Source of the DNA: Arthrobacter sp. QXT-31 | GTDB lineage: Bacteria; Actinomycetota; Actinomycetes; Actinomycetales; Micrococcaceae | Length of the DNA: 64,000 nucleotides | NCBI RefSeq assembly: GCF_001969265.1 | Contig: NZ_CP019304.1 | Span: forward strand, 3,782,001 to 3,846,000 | Reading direction: 5' to 3' | In this document: positions 34,529-43,863 of the stretch, in pieces | Layout of the letters: the number at the start of each line of letters is the position of its first letter | How positions within the stretch are numbered: position 1 is the stretch's first letter | The notes under the pieces: generated by a model | What the model was told of the DNA's origin: nothing | The model's database searches: none | Seen by the model: the letters and a program-made list of their open reading frames with translations, nothing else | Program-made: the position numbers and the translations under genes

Positions 34529-35653
34529 ATGGTGATTGCCGAAACAGCCCCCGTAACCCTTGACCTGCGCCAGGACGTGGCACTGCTGACCTCAGCGCTC
34601 ATCGACATCAACAGTGTCTCCGGCAACGAGCGCCAGCTTGCGGACGCCGTCGAGGAGGCGCTCCGCCAACTGCCCGGCCTCCACCTGGTCCGCGACGGCG
34701 ACTCGATCATCGCCCGGACCAACCTTGGCCGGAGCGAGCGGGTCATTCTGGCAGGCCACCTGGACACCGTGCCCCTGCCCATCACCGAGGGGTCGCTCGG
34801 AACGGTGCCGTCCAGCTGGCCGTCCGGGGTTCCCGGCGACGGCGTCCTGTACGGCCGCGGCGCCACGGACATGAAGGGCGGTGTGGCGGTCCAGCTTGCA
34901 CTGGCAGCCTCAATGTTCGACGGCGGCGCGGAACCGAGCAAGGACGTCACCTTTGTGTTCTACGACCATGAGGAGGTGGAGGCCGTCAAGAGCGGGCTGG
35001 GCCGGCTGGTCCGGAACCACGGCGCGCTCCTCGGCGGTGATTTCGCCATCCTCCTCGAGCCGACCGACGGCACCGTGGAGGGCGGCTGCAACGGCACCAT
35101 GCGCTTCCACGCCACCACTTCCGGCGAAGCCGCACACTCCGCCCGGGCCTGGATGGGCCGCAACGCCATCCATGCCGCCGCGCCCATCCTGGAACGGCTC
35201 GCGGCCTACAGCCCGCAGACCGTGACTGTGGATGGCCTGGACTACCGCGAAAGCCTGAACGCGGTGAAGATCAACGGGGGCACCGCGGGCAACGTCATCC
35301 CGGACCGCTGCACCGTGGAGATCAACTACCGCTTCGCCCCGGACAAGACCCCGGACCAGGCCGAGGAGCACGTGCGGACGCTGCTGGACGGGTTCAACGT
35401 GGTCCGTACGGACAGCGCCGCCGGCGCGCGGCCGGGGCTGAACCACCCTGCCGCCGCGTCCTTCGTGGCCGCCGTGGGCGGTGAGCCGAAACCCAAATAC
35501 GGCTGGACCGACGTCGCGCGCTTCAGCGAACTGGGCATCCCCGCCGTGAACTTCGGGCCCGGGGATGCGCTCCTGGCGCACAAGGACAACGAGCACGTGG
35601 AGGCCGAAGCCATCCGCACCTGCCTCCGCGCCCTGCAGACATGGCTGTCCTGA
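34529..35653 (+). CDS. dapE: Succinyl-diaminopimelate desuccinylase
   Basis: M20-family di-zinc amidohydrolase that removes succinate after the DapC step. The 374-residue protein shows the metal regions LAGHLDTVPLP (His near residue 76), GRGATDMKGG (bridging Asp near 113), and YDHEEVEAVKSGL with the catalytic Glu pair near 149. The dimerisation domain follows (SGEAAHSARAWMGRNAIH). A start at ATG 34529 is given. A TACAGT -10 (34520-34525) stands 6 nt before the GTG at 34532, so the protein may in fact start one codon later on a leaderless message. Confidence 0.93.
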   Translation: MVIAETAPVTLDLRQDVALLTSALIDINSVSGNERQLADAVEEALRQLPGLHLVRDGDSIIARTNLGRSERVILAGHLDTVPLPITEGSLGTVPSSWPSGVPGDGVLYGRGATDMKGGVAVQLALAASMFDGGAEPSKDVTFVFYDHEEVEAVKSGLGRLVRNHGALLGGDFAILLEPTDGTVEGGCNGTMRFHATTSGEAAHSARAWMGRNAIHAAAPILERLAAYSPQTVTVDGLDYRESLNAVKINGGTAGNVIPDRCTVEINYRFAPDKTPDQAEEHVRTLLDGFNVVRTDSAAGARPGLNHPAAASFVAAVGGEPKPKYGWTDVARFSELGIPAVNFGPGDALLAHKDNEHVEAEAIRTCLRALQTWLS

Positions 35654-35685
35654 GAGCCGGCTGTCCAAACAGGCGTTAAGCACGG

Positions 35686-35715
35686 AGGGTCCGCAGCCGG
35701 ATGGCTGCGGACCCT
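35686..35715. terminator. Convergent terminator between dapE and gluD
   Basis: AGGGTCCGCAGCC (35686-35698) and GGCTGCGGACCCT (35703-35715) form a perfect 13-bp stem with a GGAT loop. It sits between convergent stops and can serve both strands, though T tracts are short. Confidence 0.8.
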
Positions 35716-35747
35716 TCGTTGTGAATGCCTGCCTTACTTCACCGGTT

Positions 35748-36587
35748 TTATTTCACGACGGTGGAAACGCCGGCGGTGGGGGCCTTCGCCACTCCGCCTG
35801 CGGCCTTCTTGGACCCGTGCCGCTCGATCCAGATGGCCAGCCGGGACACTGCAAGGTTGATGGCGATGTAGATGGCCGCGGCCACGAAGAACACCGGGAA
35901 CAGGAACTGCGGGCCCAGGAAGTCCGCCATCACCTGCACTGCGCGCAGCAGTTCGGCGTAAGCGACGATGTAGCCCAGCGACGTGTCCTTCAGCAGGACC
36001 ACCAGCTGCGCCACGAGGGACGGCAGCATGCGGCGGATGGCCTGTGGCAGTTCGATGGTCAGCCGGGACTGGAAGCTCGTCAGGCCGATCGCCAAACCCG
36101 CTTCGCGCTGGCCCCGGGGGAGGGACTGGATACCTGCGCGGATGATCTCGGCGAAGATCGCGGCGTTGTAAAGGACCAGGCCGGCCACTACGGCGATGAA
36201 CGAACTGGTGGCGAAGACCAGCAGCACGAACAGCATCATCAGGACCACGGGCATGCCGCGCAGGAATTCCAGCACGATCCTGGTGGGGACCCGGATCCAG
36301 GCGACGTCGGAAATGCGCATCAGGCACAGCAGGAGTCCCAGGGGAAAAGCGATGACCGCTGCGATGGCCGCCGCGCTCAGCGTCGCACCGATGCCGTTGA
36401 AGATCAGCGTCCAGACATCCGCCTGGCTGAAGATCGCCCAGCGCTGCGCCTGGAAGATCCCCTGCTGGGCGAGGGTCATGATGGCCCAGGCCAGCAGGGC
36501 GGCGATCAGCACGACGCCGATCACGGACCCGATCAGTGAGATGCGGCGGGCCTTGGGACCGGGGACGTCGTAGAGAACCGAACTCAT
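35748..36587 (-). CDS. gluD: Glutamate ABC transporter permease GluD-type
   Basis: Amino-acid ABC permease (HisM/GltK fold). The 279-residue protein has five or six membrane segments. Its EAA region reads EIIRAGIQSLPRGQREAGLAIGLTSFQSRLTIELPQAIRRMLP (near residues 145-187). The C-terminus is basic with Ala/Gly. The ATG at 36587 overlaps the gluC stop (ATGA), which sets the start; the frame can be read to 36683 but that part belongs to gluC. It is the last gene of gluA-gluB-gluC-gluD as in Corynebacterium. Confidence 0.9.
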   Translation of the reverse strand: MSSVLYDVPGPKARRISLIGSVIGVVLIAALLAWAIMTLAQQGIFQAQRWAIFSQADVWTLIFNGIGATLSAAAIAAVIAFPLGLLLCLMRISDVAWIRVPTRIVLEFLRGMPVVLMMLFVLLVFATSSFIAVVAGLVLYNAAIFAEIIRAGIQSLPRGQREAGLAIGLTSFQSRLTIELPQAIRRMLPSLVAQLVVLLKDTSLGYIVAYAELLRAVQVMADFLGPQFLFPVFFVAAAIYIAINLAVSRLAIWIERHGSKKAAGGVAKAPTAGVSTVVK

Positions 36588-37234
36588 CGGGCGATCGCCA
36601 CCTTTCGTTCGACCTGGTGGGCGAGGTAGCCCAGCGGCACGGTGATCAGGAGATAGAAGAAGGCAACGCCCGCGAGGACCCACATGACGGCGTCGCCATG
36701 GTCATTGGCGAGCTGCTTGCCGTAGCCGAACAGCTCCAGCACATAGAAGGCACCGGCCACGGAGGAGTTCTTGACGAGCGCGATGAGGATGTTGATCATC
36801 GGCGGAATCACGGTGCGGAGCGCCTGCGGCAGGATGATCAGCGACAGGACCTGGCCGAACTTCATGCCGATGCTGCGGGCAGCCTCGGCCTGGCCCACGG
36901 GAACGCTGTTGACGCCCGAACGCACGGCCTCGGCGATGAACGCGGCCGTGTAGGCGCTCAGGGCGATGATGGCGGCGACCTCGAACTGCTGGAAGGTCAC
37001 GCCGAGCCGGGGGAGGACCACTGCCGCGAAGAAGAAGGCGATGGTGAGCGGGGTGTTGCGCACCACCTCAACGTAGAACATGCTGAAGCCGCGGAGGGCA
37101 GCCACGGGGGATACCCGGGCGGCAGCCAGCAAGGTGCCGGCAATCAGCGCGATGATGCCGGAAACGGCGGCCAGGAACAGGGTTCTGAGAAAACCGTCCC
37201 AATATTGCGGGAGGCTTTCAATAATGACGTCCAT
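36584..37234 (-). CDS. gluC: Glutamate ABC transporter permease GluC-type
   Basis: The second permease of the importer, 216 residues with about five membrane segments. It begins MDVIIESLPQYWDGFLRTLFLAAVSGIIALIAGTLLA. The EAA loop, EAVRSGVNSVPVGQAEAARSIGMKFGQVLSLIILPQALR, lies near residues 95-135. It lies 99 bp downstream of gluB and overlaps gluD by four bases. It would form a heterodimer with GluD and be energised by GluA. Confidence 0.9.
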   Translation of the reverse strand: MDVIIESLPQYWDGFLRTLFLAAVSGIIALIAGTLLAAARVSPVAALRGFSMFYVEVVRNTPLTIAFFFAAVVLPRLGVTFQQFEVAAIIALSAYTAAFIAEAVRSGVNSVPVGQAEAARSIGMKFGQVLSLIILPQALRTVIPPMINILIALVKNSSVAGAFYVLELFGYGKQLANDHGDAVMWVLAGVAFFYLLITVPLGYLAHQVERKVAIAR

Positions 37235-37333
37235 AGGATCCTTTAGCTGCGTTCAGGGGAATGTGCGGAAAACGGAAGCGGCGGTTACCGGCAGGCCATG
37301 GAAGCACAGCCGCCGGTAACCGCCACGATCGTC

Positions 37334-38221
37334 CTAGTAGCGGTCGATGGCCGGAAGTTCCGGAGCCGTCTTGATGACCGCGCCTGCCGTGTCCTCCCAG
37401 GCCTTCTTGTAGGAGCCGTCCTTGGAGAAGCTTTCCAGCTGGTCATTGATCCAGGTGCGGAACTCGGTGTCGCCCTTCTTAAGGCCGATGCCGTAAGGCT
37501 CCTTGGTGAAGGTCTCGTCAGATGCCAGCTTGAACGCGTCGGGCTCCTTGTTCACGAAGCCTGCCAGGATGACGTTGTCGGTGGTCACAGCTTCCACCTG
37601 CTTGTTGCGCAGCGGTTCGAGGCAGCCCGAGTAGGTGGCGGCCGGAACCAGGACCGCGCCGTACTTCTCCACGATGGTGGAGGCAGGGGTGGAGCCCGTC
37701 ACGGAGCAGACGTTCTTGCCCTTGACATCTTCGGGCTTGGTGATCGAAGTGTTGTCCTTGTTCACCATGAGGGCCTGGCCGGCTTCGTAGTACGGGCCGG
37801 CGAAGTCAACTTCGGTCTTGCGCTTGTCGTTGATGGTGTAGGTGGCCACGATCATGTCCACCTTGCCCTGCTTGATGAACTGCTCACGGTTGGCCGAGAC
37901 GGTTTCGACCCATTCGATCTTGTCCGCCGGGATGCCCAGCTTGGCGGCGAGCAGCTTGCCGATTTCGACGTCGAAACCGACCGGCTTGCCGTCCAGGCCC
38001 TTCTGGCCGAACAGGGGCTGGTCGAACTTGGTACCAATGGTGATCTTGCCCGCGGACGCGAGCTTTTCCATGGTGGTTCCTGCAGCGAAGCTGGGCTTCT
38101 CGACCGGCGAGGGGTTGGAGCCGGTCCCGGTGCCGCCGCCGCCGCAAGCGCTCAGTGTGAGAGCGATGGCCGCGGATGCTGCTGCCAGAAGGGATTTCCT
38201 TCGGGTCAAAAATGCCTTCAT
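37334..38221 (-). CDS. gluB: Glutamate-binding lipoprotein GluB-type
   Basis: Extracytoplasmic solute-binding protein family 3. The 295-residue protein starts with a lipoprotein signal (KAFLTRRKSLLAAASAAIAL) and lipobox LSAC with Cys near residue 26, followed by a Gly/Thr spacer. Family regions: KITIGTKFDQPLFG, GFDVEIGKLLAAKLG and VDMIVATYTINDKRKTEVDFAGPYYEAGQAL. The ATG at 38221 is preceded by AAAGGAA, which decides the start over upstream in-frame codons. Glutamate specificity is inferred from operon order gluABCD. Confidence 0.9.
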   Translation of the reverse strand: MKAFLTRRKSLLAAASAAIALTLSACGGGGTGTGSNPSPVEKPSFAAGTTMEKLASAGKITIGTKFDQPLFGQKGLDGKPVGFDVEIGKLLAAKLGIPADKIEWVETVSANREQFIKQGKVDMIVATYTINDKRKTEVDFAGPYYEAGQALMVNKDNTSITKPEDVKGKNVCSVTGSTPASTIVEKYGAVLVPAATYSGCLEPLRNKQVEAVTTDNVILAGFVNKEPDAFKLASDETFTKEPYGIGLKKGDTEFRTWINDQLESFSKDGSYKKAWEDTAGAVIKTAPELPAIDRY

Positions 38222-38306
38222 GACATTCCTTTCATTGGGCGGCCGCCGATGACGGCCTGGGTGCAAAATCGGGTGGTCTTGAAGCTGGGGACTGCGGAAT
38301 TGGTTG

Positions 38307-39062
<756 letters not shown>

Positions 39063-39069
39063 AGGAATG

Positions 39070-39100
39070 AATCTAGCGAACATTGTCCGGTTATGACCGG
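39070..39100 (-). promoter_or_regulatory. gluA promoter with inverted repeat
   Basis: TAGATT (39075-39070) is the likely -10 of a leaderless gluA message. Further upstream CCGGT and ACCGG (39087-39091 and 39096-39100) form a perfect 5-bp inverted repeat near the -35 position, a candidate operator. It lies between the divergent gluA and LOG-family genes. Confidence 0.45.
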
Positions 39101-39167
39101 AATCACCCCAACTTCCGCTGATCGTAATTCAAGAGATACCTGCAGGTCAGCAGGTTAGCCTTGGGGG

Positions 39168-39953
39168 ATGAGCATCAACGCAGATCCGTCAAAATCAGTA
39201 CAGCCCCGCCGGAAAGGGCCCCTAGAACTGCGCCGCAAGCAGGCGGCCGTGGAGATGTCGGATCAGCGGCTGCTCGACACCAAGGGACCCGGCCACTTCA
39301 TCCACACCGACCCGTGGCGGGTCATGCGGATCCAGAGCGAGTTCGTGGAAGGCTTTGGTGCGCTTTCCGACCTGGGCCAGGCGGTCAGCGTGTTCGGCTC
39401 CGCGCGCACCAAGCCCGGCAGCGCGTTCTACGACATGGGCGTCGAGGTGGGACGCAAACTGGCTGAAGCCGGCGTGGCCGTCATCACCGGCGGCGGGCCT
39501 GGCTCGATGGAAGCGGCCAACAGGGGAGCCGTGGAGGGCAACGGAGTATCTGTGGGCCTCGGCATCGAACTGCCGTTCGAGCAGGGCCTGAACCAGTGGG
39601 TGGACCTCGGCATCAACTTCCGCTACTTCTTCGCCCGGAAGACCATGTTCGTGAAGTACGCCCAGGGCTTCATCGTTCTTCCCGGCGGCCTCGGCACTCT
39701 GGATGAGCTCTTTGAAGCCATGGTCCTCGTCCAGACGCAGAAGGTGACCTCGTTCCCGATCGTCCTGCTGGGGGCGCAGTTCTGGGGACCGATGATCGAT
39801 TGGATCAAGGGCACGCTGGTGGCGGAGGGCATGGTCTCGGAAAAGGACCTGGACCTTATCCAGGTGGTGGACAGCCCGGAGGAAGCCGTGAATCTGGTCC
39901 TCCACGGCCATGTTCGGGCGCCCTCCACGAACGGCGACCAGCGCCCCGAGTAG
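39168..39953 (+). CDS. LOG-family (TIGR00730) protein
   Basis: LOG proteins are Rossmann-like nucleotide-monophosphate phosphoribohydrolases; some release cytokinins from nucleotides. The 261-residue protein carries both family motifs: GGGPGSMEAANRGA (near residue 109) and PGGLGTLDELFE (near residue 172) with the catalytic Glu. The Arg/Lys-rich N-terminal 25 residues resemble the longer type II LOGs. TAGCCT (39156-39161) ends 6 nt before the ATG, again leaderless in form. In a soil bacterium the physiological substrate is more likely AMP than a cytokinin. Confidence 0.88.
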   Translation: MSINADPSKSVQPRRKGPLELRRKQAAVEMSDQRLLDTKGPGHFIHTDPWRVMRIQSEFVEGFGALSDLGQAVSVFGSARTKPGSAFYDMGVEVGRKLAEAGVAVITGGGPGSMEAANRGAVEGNGVSVGLGIELPFEQGLNQWVDLGINFRYFFARKTMFVKYAQGFIVLPGGLGTLDELFEAMVLVQTQKVTSFPIVLLGAQFWGPMIDWIKGTLVAEGMVSEKDLDLIQVVDSPEEAVNLVLHGHVRAPSTNGDQRPE

Positions 39954-40010
39954 CGGCTCCGGCCGGCAGATGCGCGGGCCGCAGGGGCGGGCGGGGCTGC
40001 GTCTGGCACG

Positions 40011-40451
40011 ATGGGTGATGTGAGTTTCTTCCTCGTTTTCCTCGCCATCGTCCTGATTGGCGCCACCGCCCTCATCGGGACTGACATCGGGGCGGGCATA
40101 TTGCGGAGGAAACGCGCCCGTGTGCCCCTCGCGGGGGACGGGTTCAAAGACGGGTTCGATGAGCCCGTGGCATCCCTGCCGCCGGTGCTGCTTCCCGACG
40201 ACGCCACGCCGGCCGACGTCGACCATGTCCGGTTTGCGCTGGGGCTCCGGGGTTATCGGATGGACCAGGTGGACCAGGTGCTGGACGACCTGCGCGACCA
40301 GCTGGCCGCCAAGAACGCCGAAATTGAACGTCTCCGGGGGCAACTGCTCGCCTATGCCGGACAGTTGCCGGCCACCGAACAGCCGGCAATGGAACAGTTG
40401 GCCACTGATCAGCGAGCAACTGGACAGCCGGCCGCCGAGGAACGGGCGTGA
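40011..40451 (+). CDS. DivIVA-domain membrane protein
   Basis: A 146-residue protein with one N-terminal membrane segment (FFLVFLAIVLIGATALIGTDIGAG, about residues 6-29). A linker leads to a DivIVA-like motif, VRFALGLRGYRMDQVDQVLDDLRDQLAAK (near residues 70-98), the region that senses curved membrane or coils. A Gln/Glu/Ala-rich tail closes it with short repeats. The start may be the GTG at 40020 (VSFFLVF), which leaves a tighter signal anchor. Its stop overlaps the next gene (GTGA). A role in polar growth or cell-wall organisation is inferred. Confidence 0.7.
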   Translation: MGDVSFFLVFLAIVLIGATALIGTDIGAGILRRKRARVPLAGDGFKDGFDEPVASLPPVLLPDDATPADVDHVRFALGLRGYRMDQVDQVLDDLRDQLAAKNAEIERLRGQLLAYAGQLPATEQPAMEQLATDQRATGQPAAEERA

Positions 40452-41782
40452 GTTCGCCCATGCCGTCTCCGGGCCCGGTGCCGCCTGCAACAGCCGAACC
40501 CCCGCCGTCGAATTCCGGGACGCGCCTGGATGCGGTGTTCCGCGGCGCCGCGGAACGGATCGGCGGCCGTCTGGTCCGTTGGCCGTGGTGGGCGCAGGTG
40601 GCGGCGGTCTACGTGGCCGCCCGGCTGGTCAGCGCCTGCATCTTCATGTCGGCGGCACTGCACCAGGGATTGAACCCCTGGTTCCCGGCCAAGCCCGACT
40701 ACTGGAACTTCATCAACATCTGGGACGCGCGGTGGTACGAGTCCGTCATGACCGGCGGGTACCCGTCGGAACTGCCGGTGGATGCGGCCGGGAACGTCCA
40801 GGAGAACACCTGGGCCTTCTATCCGCTGTTTCCGATGCTGGGGCGGATGCTGTCTGCTGCCACGGGCATGAGCCCCGCCGCCGCGCTCATCCTGATCGCC
40901 ATGTTCGCCGGGCTGGCGGCCTCGCTGGTGGTCTATCGGCTGTTCCGCACCAAGGCGGCCCACTGGCCGGCCCTGTGGGGCACCGCGTTCTTCTCCACGT
41001 TCCCCGTTTCGCCGGTGCTGCAGGTTCCCTACGCGGAATCCCTGAACCTCCTGCTGCTGGCCACTGCGCTGCTGCTGGTAATCCGGCGGCACTACCTCTG
41101 GGCCATTCCGGTGGTTCTGGCCATGTGCCTCTCCCGGCCCACCGGCGTGCCGTTTGCGGCGGCCGTCGGGATCCTGTTCCTGTACCGGGCGTGGGAAGCG
41201 TGGCTCGAGGCGCGAAACAGGGATTTTGGAACCAGCGGACGGCCCGGCACACGGCGCCGGGTCCACAGCAGGAATGATCTGTGGTCCCTCGCAGTGCTCA
41301 CTGCCGTCAGCTGCGCAGGGGCCCTCGCCTGGCCTGCCATCGCCTGGGCGACCACCGGGGACATCGCTGCCTACACCAAGACCGAAACCGTATGGCGCGG
41401 GCACGACCTCGTGCCGTTCAAGCCCTGGTTCGACACCGGCATCCAACTGTTCGGGCCCGTGCTGGGACTCGTGGCGCCGTTCGTCTTCGTGGCGGTGTTC
41501 GGACTCTTCATGGCGTCCCCGCCGGTGCGCCGGCTGGGGCCGGAACTCCGGCTGTGGTGCGTGTGCTACATGGGATACCTCGTGATGTTCCTGCACCCGC
41601 AGACCAGCACCTTCCGCATGCTGCTGCCGCTGTTTCCGCTTGCCCTGGCCGCCGCGCTCGTTTCCCGGTCGCGCGCCTACCGGGGGGCCGTCATCACGAT
41701 GTTCATCCTGCTGCAGATCGTGTGGATCGTCTGGCTGTGGGCGTGGGCGCAACTGCCTGGCGGAGGCGACTATCCGCCGTGA
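40448..41782 (+). CDS. PIG-V-like integral membrane mannosyltransferase
   Basis: A 444-residue multi-pass protein of the GT-C fold, similar to PIG-V/GPI mannosyltransferase 2. After a Pro-rich N-terminus, the first luminal loop contains WDARWYESVMTGGYP (near residue 98), where the acidic pair fits the GT-C catalytic DxD-like motif. About ten membrane segments follow. In actinobacteria such enzymes use polyprenyl-phosphate mannose for surface glycoconjugates. The start GTG overlaps the DivIVA-like gene stop, so the two are co-translated. Confidence 0.75.
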   Translation: MSSPMPSPGPVPPATAEPPPSNSGTRLDAVFRGAAERIGGRLVRWPWWAQVAAVYVAARLVSACIFMSAALHQGLNPWFPAKPDYWNFINIWDARWYESVMTGGYPSELPVDAAGNVQENTWAFYPLFPMLGRMLSAATGMSPAAALILIAMFAGLAASLVVYRLFRTKAAHWPALWGTAFFSTFPVSPVLQVPYAESLNLLLLATALLLVIRRHYLWAIPVVLAMCLSRPTGVPFAAAVGILFLYRAWEAWLEARNRDFGTSGRPGTRRRVHSRNDLWSLAVLTAVSCAGALAWPAIAWATTGDIAAYTKTETVWRGHDLVPFKPWFDTGIQLFGPVLGLVAPFVFVAVFGLFMASPPVRRLGPELRLWCVCYMGYLVMFLHPQTSTFRMLLPLFPLALAAALVSRSRAYRGAVITMFILLQIVWIVWLWAWAQLPGGGDYPP

Positions 41783-42028
41783 CGCGTCCGGGGTTTCCCC
41801 AGCTCAGACCGCAGAAGGGCGCAGGAATCCGGCCGCGGACGAATTGTCCATCGATTAGCTACAGACGGGTAATTACAGGATAATAGGTACTAAGCAAGGA
41901 CAAATAGCATTCGGATTGTTCAGCCATGGCGGCTGCCGAAAGGACCGCCAGAGCGGCTTTGTTTTGACCACGCGGACTCAGCCCGGCCGGGCTGCTCGGT
42001 CCTGGGACTACTGGAGGGGATTTTCCTC
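41783..42028 (+). promoter_or_regulatory. AT-rich promoter and structured leader of the DUF3117 gene
   Basis: The region turns AT-rich near 41860-41900. GATAAT (41879-41884) is a good -10 candidate, which would make a leader of about 140 nt. The leader contains GGCGG/CCGCC pairing (41929-41949) followed by TTTGTTTT, and a perfect 16-bp palindrome CAGCCCGGCCGGGCTG (41979-41994). CTGGAGGGG precedes the ATG at 42029. No protein is encoded. Confidence 0.45.
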
Positions 42029-42196
42029 ATGGCGGCTATGAAACCACGCACCGGCGACGGCCCTATGGAAGTAACCAAGGAGGGCCGCAGCCTGATCATG
42101 CGTGTGCCGCTCGAAGGCGGCGGCCGGCTCGTGGTTGAACTTAATGCCGCAGAGGCGGCCAACCTGAAGGAATGCCTCGTCGGCGTCACCGAATAA
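42029..42196 (+). CDS. DUF3117 small protein
   Basis: A 55-residue protein, very conserved across actinobacteria and of unknown function. It reads MAAMKPRTGDGPMEVTKEGR and continues to a C-terminal ECLVGVTE; the RTGDGPMEVTKEGR part is the family hallmark. GGAGGGGA stands upstream of the ATG and a perfect terminator follows 7 bp after the stop, so it is a monocistronic unit. The size and conservation suggest a small structural or regulatory factor. Codon choice is like housekeeping genes. Confidence 0.93.
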   Translation: MAAMKPRTGDGPMEVTKEGRSLIMRVPLEGGGRLVVELNAAEAANLKECLVGVTE

Positions 42197-42202
42197 GAAT
42201 TG

Positions 42203-42244
42203 AGGCAGGGCCCGCAGCCGGAAGGCTGCGGGCCCTGCCTTTTT
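42203..42244 (+). terminator. Rho-independent terminator after DUF3117
   Basis: A perfect 17-bp stem (42203-42219 with 42224-42240), loop GGAA, then T's. Its core CCGCAGCC-GGNN-GGCTGCGG is the same as in the dapE/gluD terminator. Confidence 0.9.
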
Positions 42245-42286
42245 CCTGGCCCTTTTTGGCCGTTTGGACAGTCCTGTCCGACCGGC

Positions 42287-42919
42287 CTATTTCTTGACGG
42301 CTACCAGCAGCCCGTCACCGGTGGGGAGCATCGCGGAAGCCAGCCGGTCGTCGTCGCGCACGGCCTTGCCCACCTGGCGCAGCACAACGGTGGTGGCGTC
42401 ACGGGCCGCAGGGTTGGACACCCGGTCCTTGTCCAGGGCGTCATTGACGATCAGCAGGCCACCGGTCTTGAGCAGGCGTATGGCCTGCTCGACGTAGCGG
42501 GGAAAGTTGGGCTTGTCCCCGTCGATGAAAACGAGGTCATACGCGGCGTCGGTGAGCCTCGGCAGGACATCGCCGGCGCGGCCGGAGATGGTGCGGGTGC
42601 GGTTCGCCGGGCTGCCTGCTTCCTGGAACGCCTCCCGCGCGGCCTTCAGGTGCTCGACGTCCACGTCGATGGTGGTGAGCACGGCCTGCGGGCCGAGACC
42701 GCGGAGCAGGCAGACGCCCGAGACGCCGGCACCGGTGCCAATCTCGACGGCGGTCTGCGCCTTGGAAGCCGCCGCCAGGACAGTCAGCACGGCGCCAACG
42801 CCGCGGCCGATGGGTGTGACGCCAAGTTCGAACGAACGCTCCCGGGCGCGCAGCAAGACCTCATCCTCGGCAGGCAGATCTTCTGCATAGGACCAGCTCG
42901 TGGACTTGTCGGCGCTCAT
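42287..42919 (-). CDS. SAM-dependent O-methyltransferase (class I)
   Basis: A 210-residue catechol-type O-methyltransferase (Methyltransf_3 family). The SAM site is VEIGTGAGVSGVCLLRGL (near residue 56), an acidic TTIDVDVEH follows, and DLVFIDGDKPNF (near 128) provides the metal-binding aspartates. The substrate is not predictable. The start is given as the ATG at 42919 (MSADKSTSW); an in-frame ATG at 42949 would add ten Ala/Lys residues. It is divergent from sigE, a gene order shared with mycobacteria, where an O-methyltransferase gene (Rv1220c) lies next to sigE as I recall. Confidence 0.88.
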   Translation of the reverse strand: MSADKSTSWSYAEDLPAEDEVLLRARERSFELGVTPIGRGVGAVLTVLAAASKAQTAVEIGTGAGVSGVCLLRGLGPQAVLTTIDVDVEHLKAAREAFQEAGSPANRTRTISGRAGDVLPRLTDAAYDLVFIDGDKPNFPRYVEQAIRLLKTGGLLIVNDALDKDRVSNPAARDATTVVLRQVGKAVRDDDRLASAMLPTGDGLLVAVKK

Positions 42920-43182
42920 GGGTTTCGCTTTCTGGGCGGCAGGGGGCATGTTCTTACAGCGTACTTGGTTGGACGGCGCCCAAGCGGCAAGTGACAGTAA
43001 GGGCGCCTGTGATGGCGAATACTGTCCCGCCGCCGGGCTGAGGGGGAGGTGAATTCCTCCAAAAGAGGCAGGAATTCCCGGTCCGGAGTTGCGCTTTTAG
43101 CAAAGAGGGGCTCCGCAGTCAGGAAATTCCCAGCCAACTTTGACATGATAATAATCCGCTCATCCAAGTGGTGATCGGCGCC
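42920..43182. other. Intergenic region between O-methyltransferase and sigE
   Basis: No gene is seen. The stretch contains imperfect inverted repeats (GGTGAATTCCTCC with GGCAGGAATTCC near 43048-43080, and CGGAG with CTCCG near 43084-43115) and an AT-rich patch TTGACATGATAATAATC (43139-43155) that could be a housekeeping promoter for sigE. Confidence 0.4.
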
Positions 43183-43205
43183 GAACCAATGATGTAAAGC
43201 ACGTC
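43183..43205 (+). promoter_or_regulatory. Candidate ECF-type (SigE-dependent) promoter of sigE
   Basis: GAAC (43183-43186) and CGTC (43202-43205) are 15 nt apart. This fits the GGAAC...CGTT/C pattern of ECF sigma factors, so sigE may activate itself. The -35 lacks the first G. Confidence 0.4.
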
Positions 43206-43237
43206 AGGCGTTATTACATCCACGAGGGGAGTGGACG

Positions 43238-43855
43238 ATGTCAGCATCCGTTGCGGCACCTGTCCCTGCAACTGAAGAGCCAGCCGCCGAATGGGCCGTG
43301 CCCACATGGGAAGAAGTGGTCACCAACCACTCCGCCAAGGTGTATCGGCTCGCCTACCGGCTTACCGGCAACAAGTACGACGCCGAGGACCTCACCCAGG
43401 AGGTGTTCGTCCGTGTCTTCCGTTCCCTGGAGAACTTCAAGCCGGGAACCCTGGACGGCTGGCTGCACCGCATCACCACCAACCTCTTCCTGGACCAGGC
43501 CCGCCGCAAGAGCCGGATCCGCTTTGACGCGCTGGCCGAGGACGCCGAGTCACGGCTGCCCGGCCGGGAACCCGGTCCCGAGCAAAGCTTTGAACTCAAT
43601 AACCTTGACCTGGACGTCCAGGCCGCCCTCGAGGAACTCCCGCCGGACTTCCGTGCCGCCGTCGTCCTGTGCGACCTTGAGGGACTGTCGTACGACGAAG
43701 TCGCCGAGGCCCTCGGTGTGAAGCTGGGCACGGTGCGGTCACGCATCCACCGCGGCCGGACCATGCTGCGCGAAAAGCTTGCCCACCGGGATCCGCGCCC
43801 GCAGCAGGCGCGCAAGCCGCGGCTGAAGATGCCCCGCATCGCCGGCATTCTCTGA
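43238..43855 (+). CDS. sigE: ECF RNA polymerase sigma factor SigE
   Basis: A 205-residue extracytoplasmic-function sigma factor for envelope stress. Region 2 contains [32 protein letters not shown] (near residues 35-67) and region 4 contains [33 protein letters not shown] (near residues 150-183). A basic tail follows. The ATG is preceded by GAGGGGAG. The neighbours, an anti-sigma factor with a zinc motif, then tatB and mrp, repeat the mycobacterial sigE cluster, which supports naming it sigE. Confidence 0.92.
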   Translation: MSASVAAPVPATEEPAAEWAVPTWEEVVTNHSAKVYRLAYRLTGNKYDAEDLTQEVFVRVFRSLENFKPGTLDGWLHRITTNLFLDQARRKSRIRFDALAEDAESRLPGREPGPEQSFELNNLDLDVQAALEELPPDFRAAVVLCDLEGLSYDEVAEALGVKLGTVRSRIHRGRTMLREKLAHRDPRPQQARKPRLKMPRIAGIL

Positions 43856-43863
43856 TCGGCGAC

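Noticed and set aside
41281..41883. Frame extending past the PIG-V-like gene
   Set aside because: It is the +1 shadow of that gene and loses coding character after the true stop.
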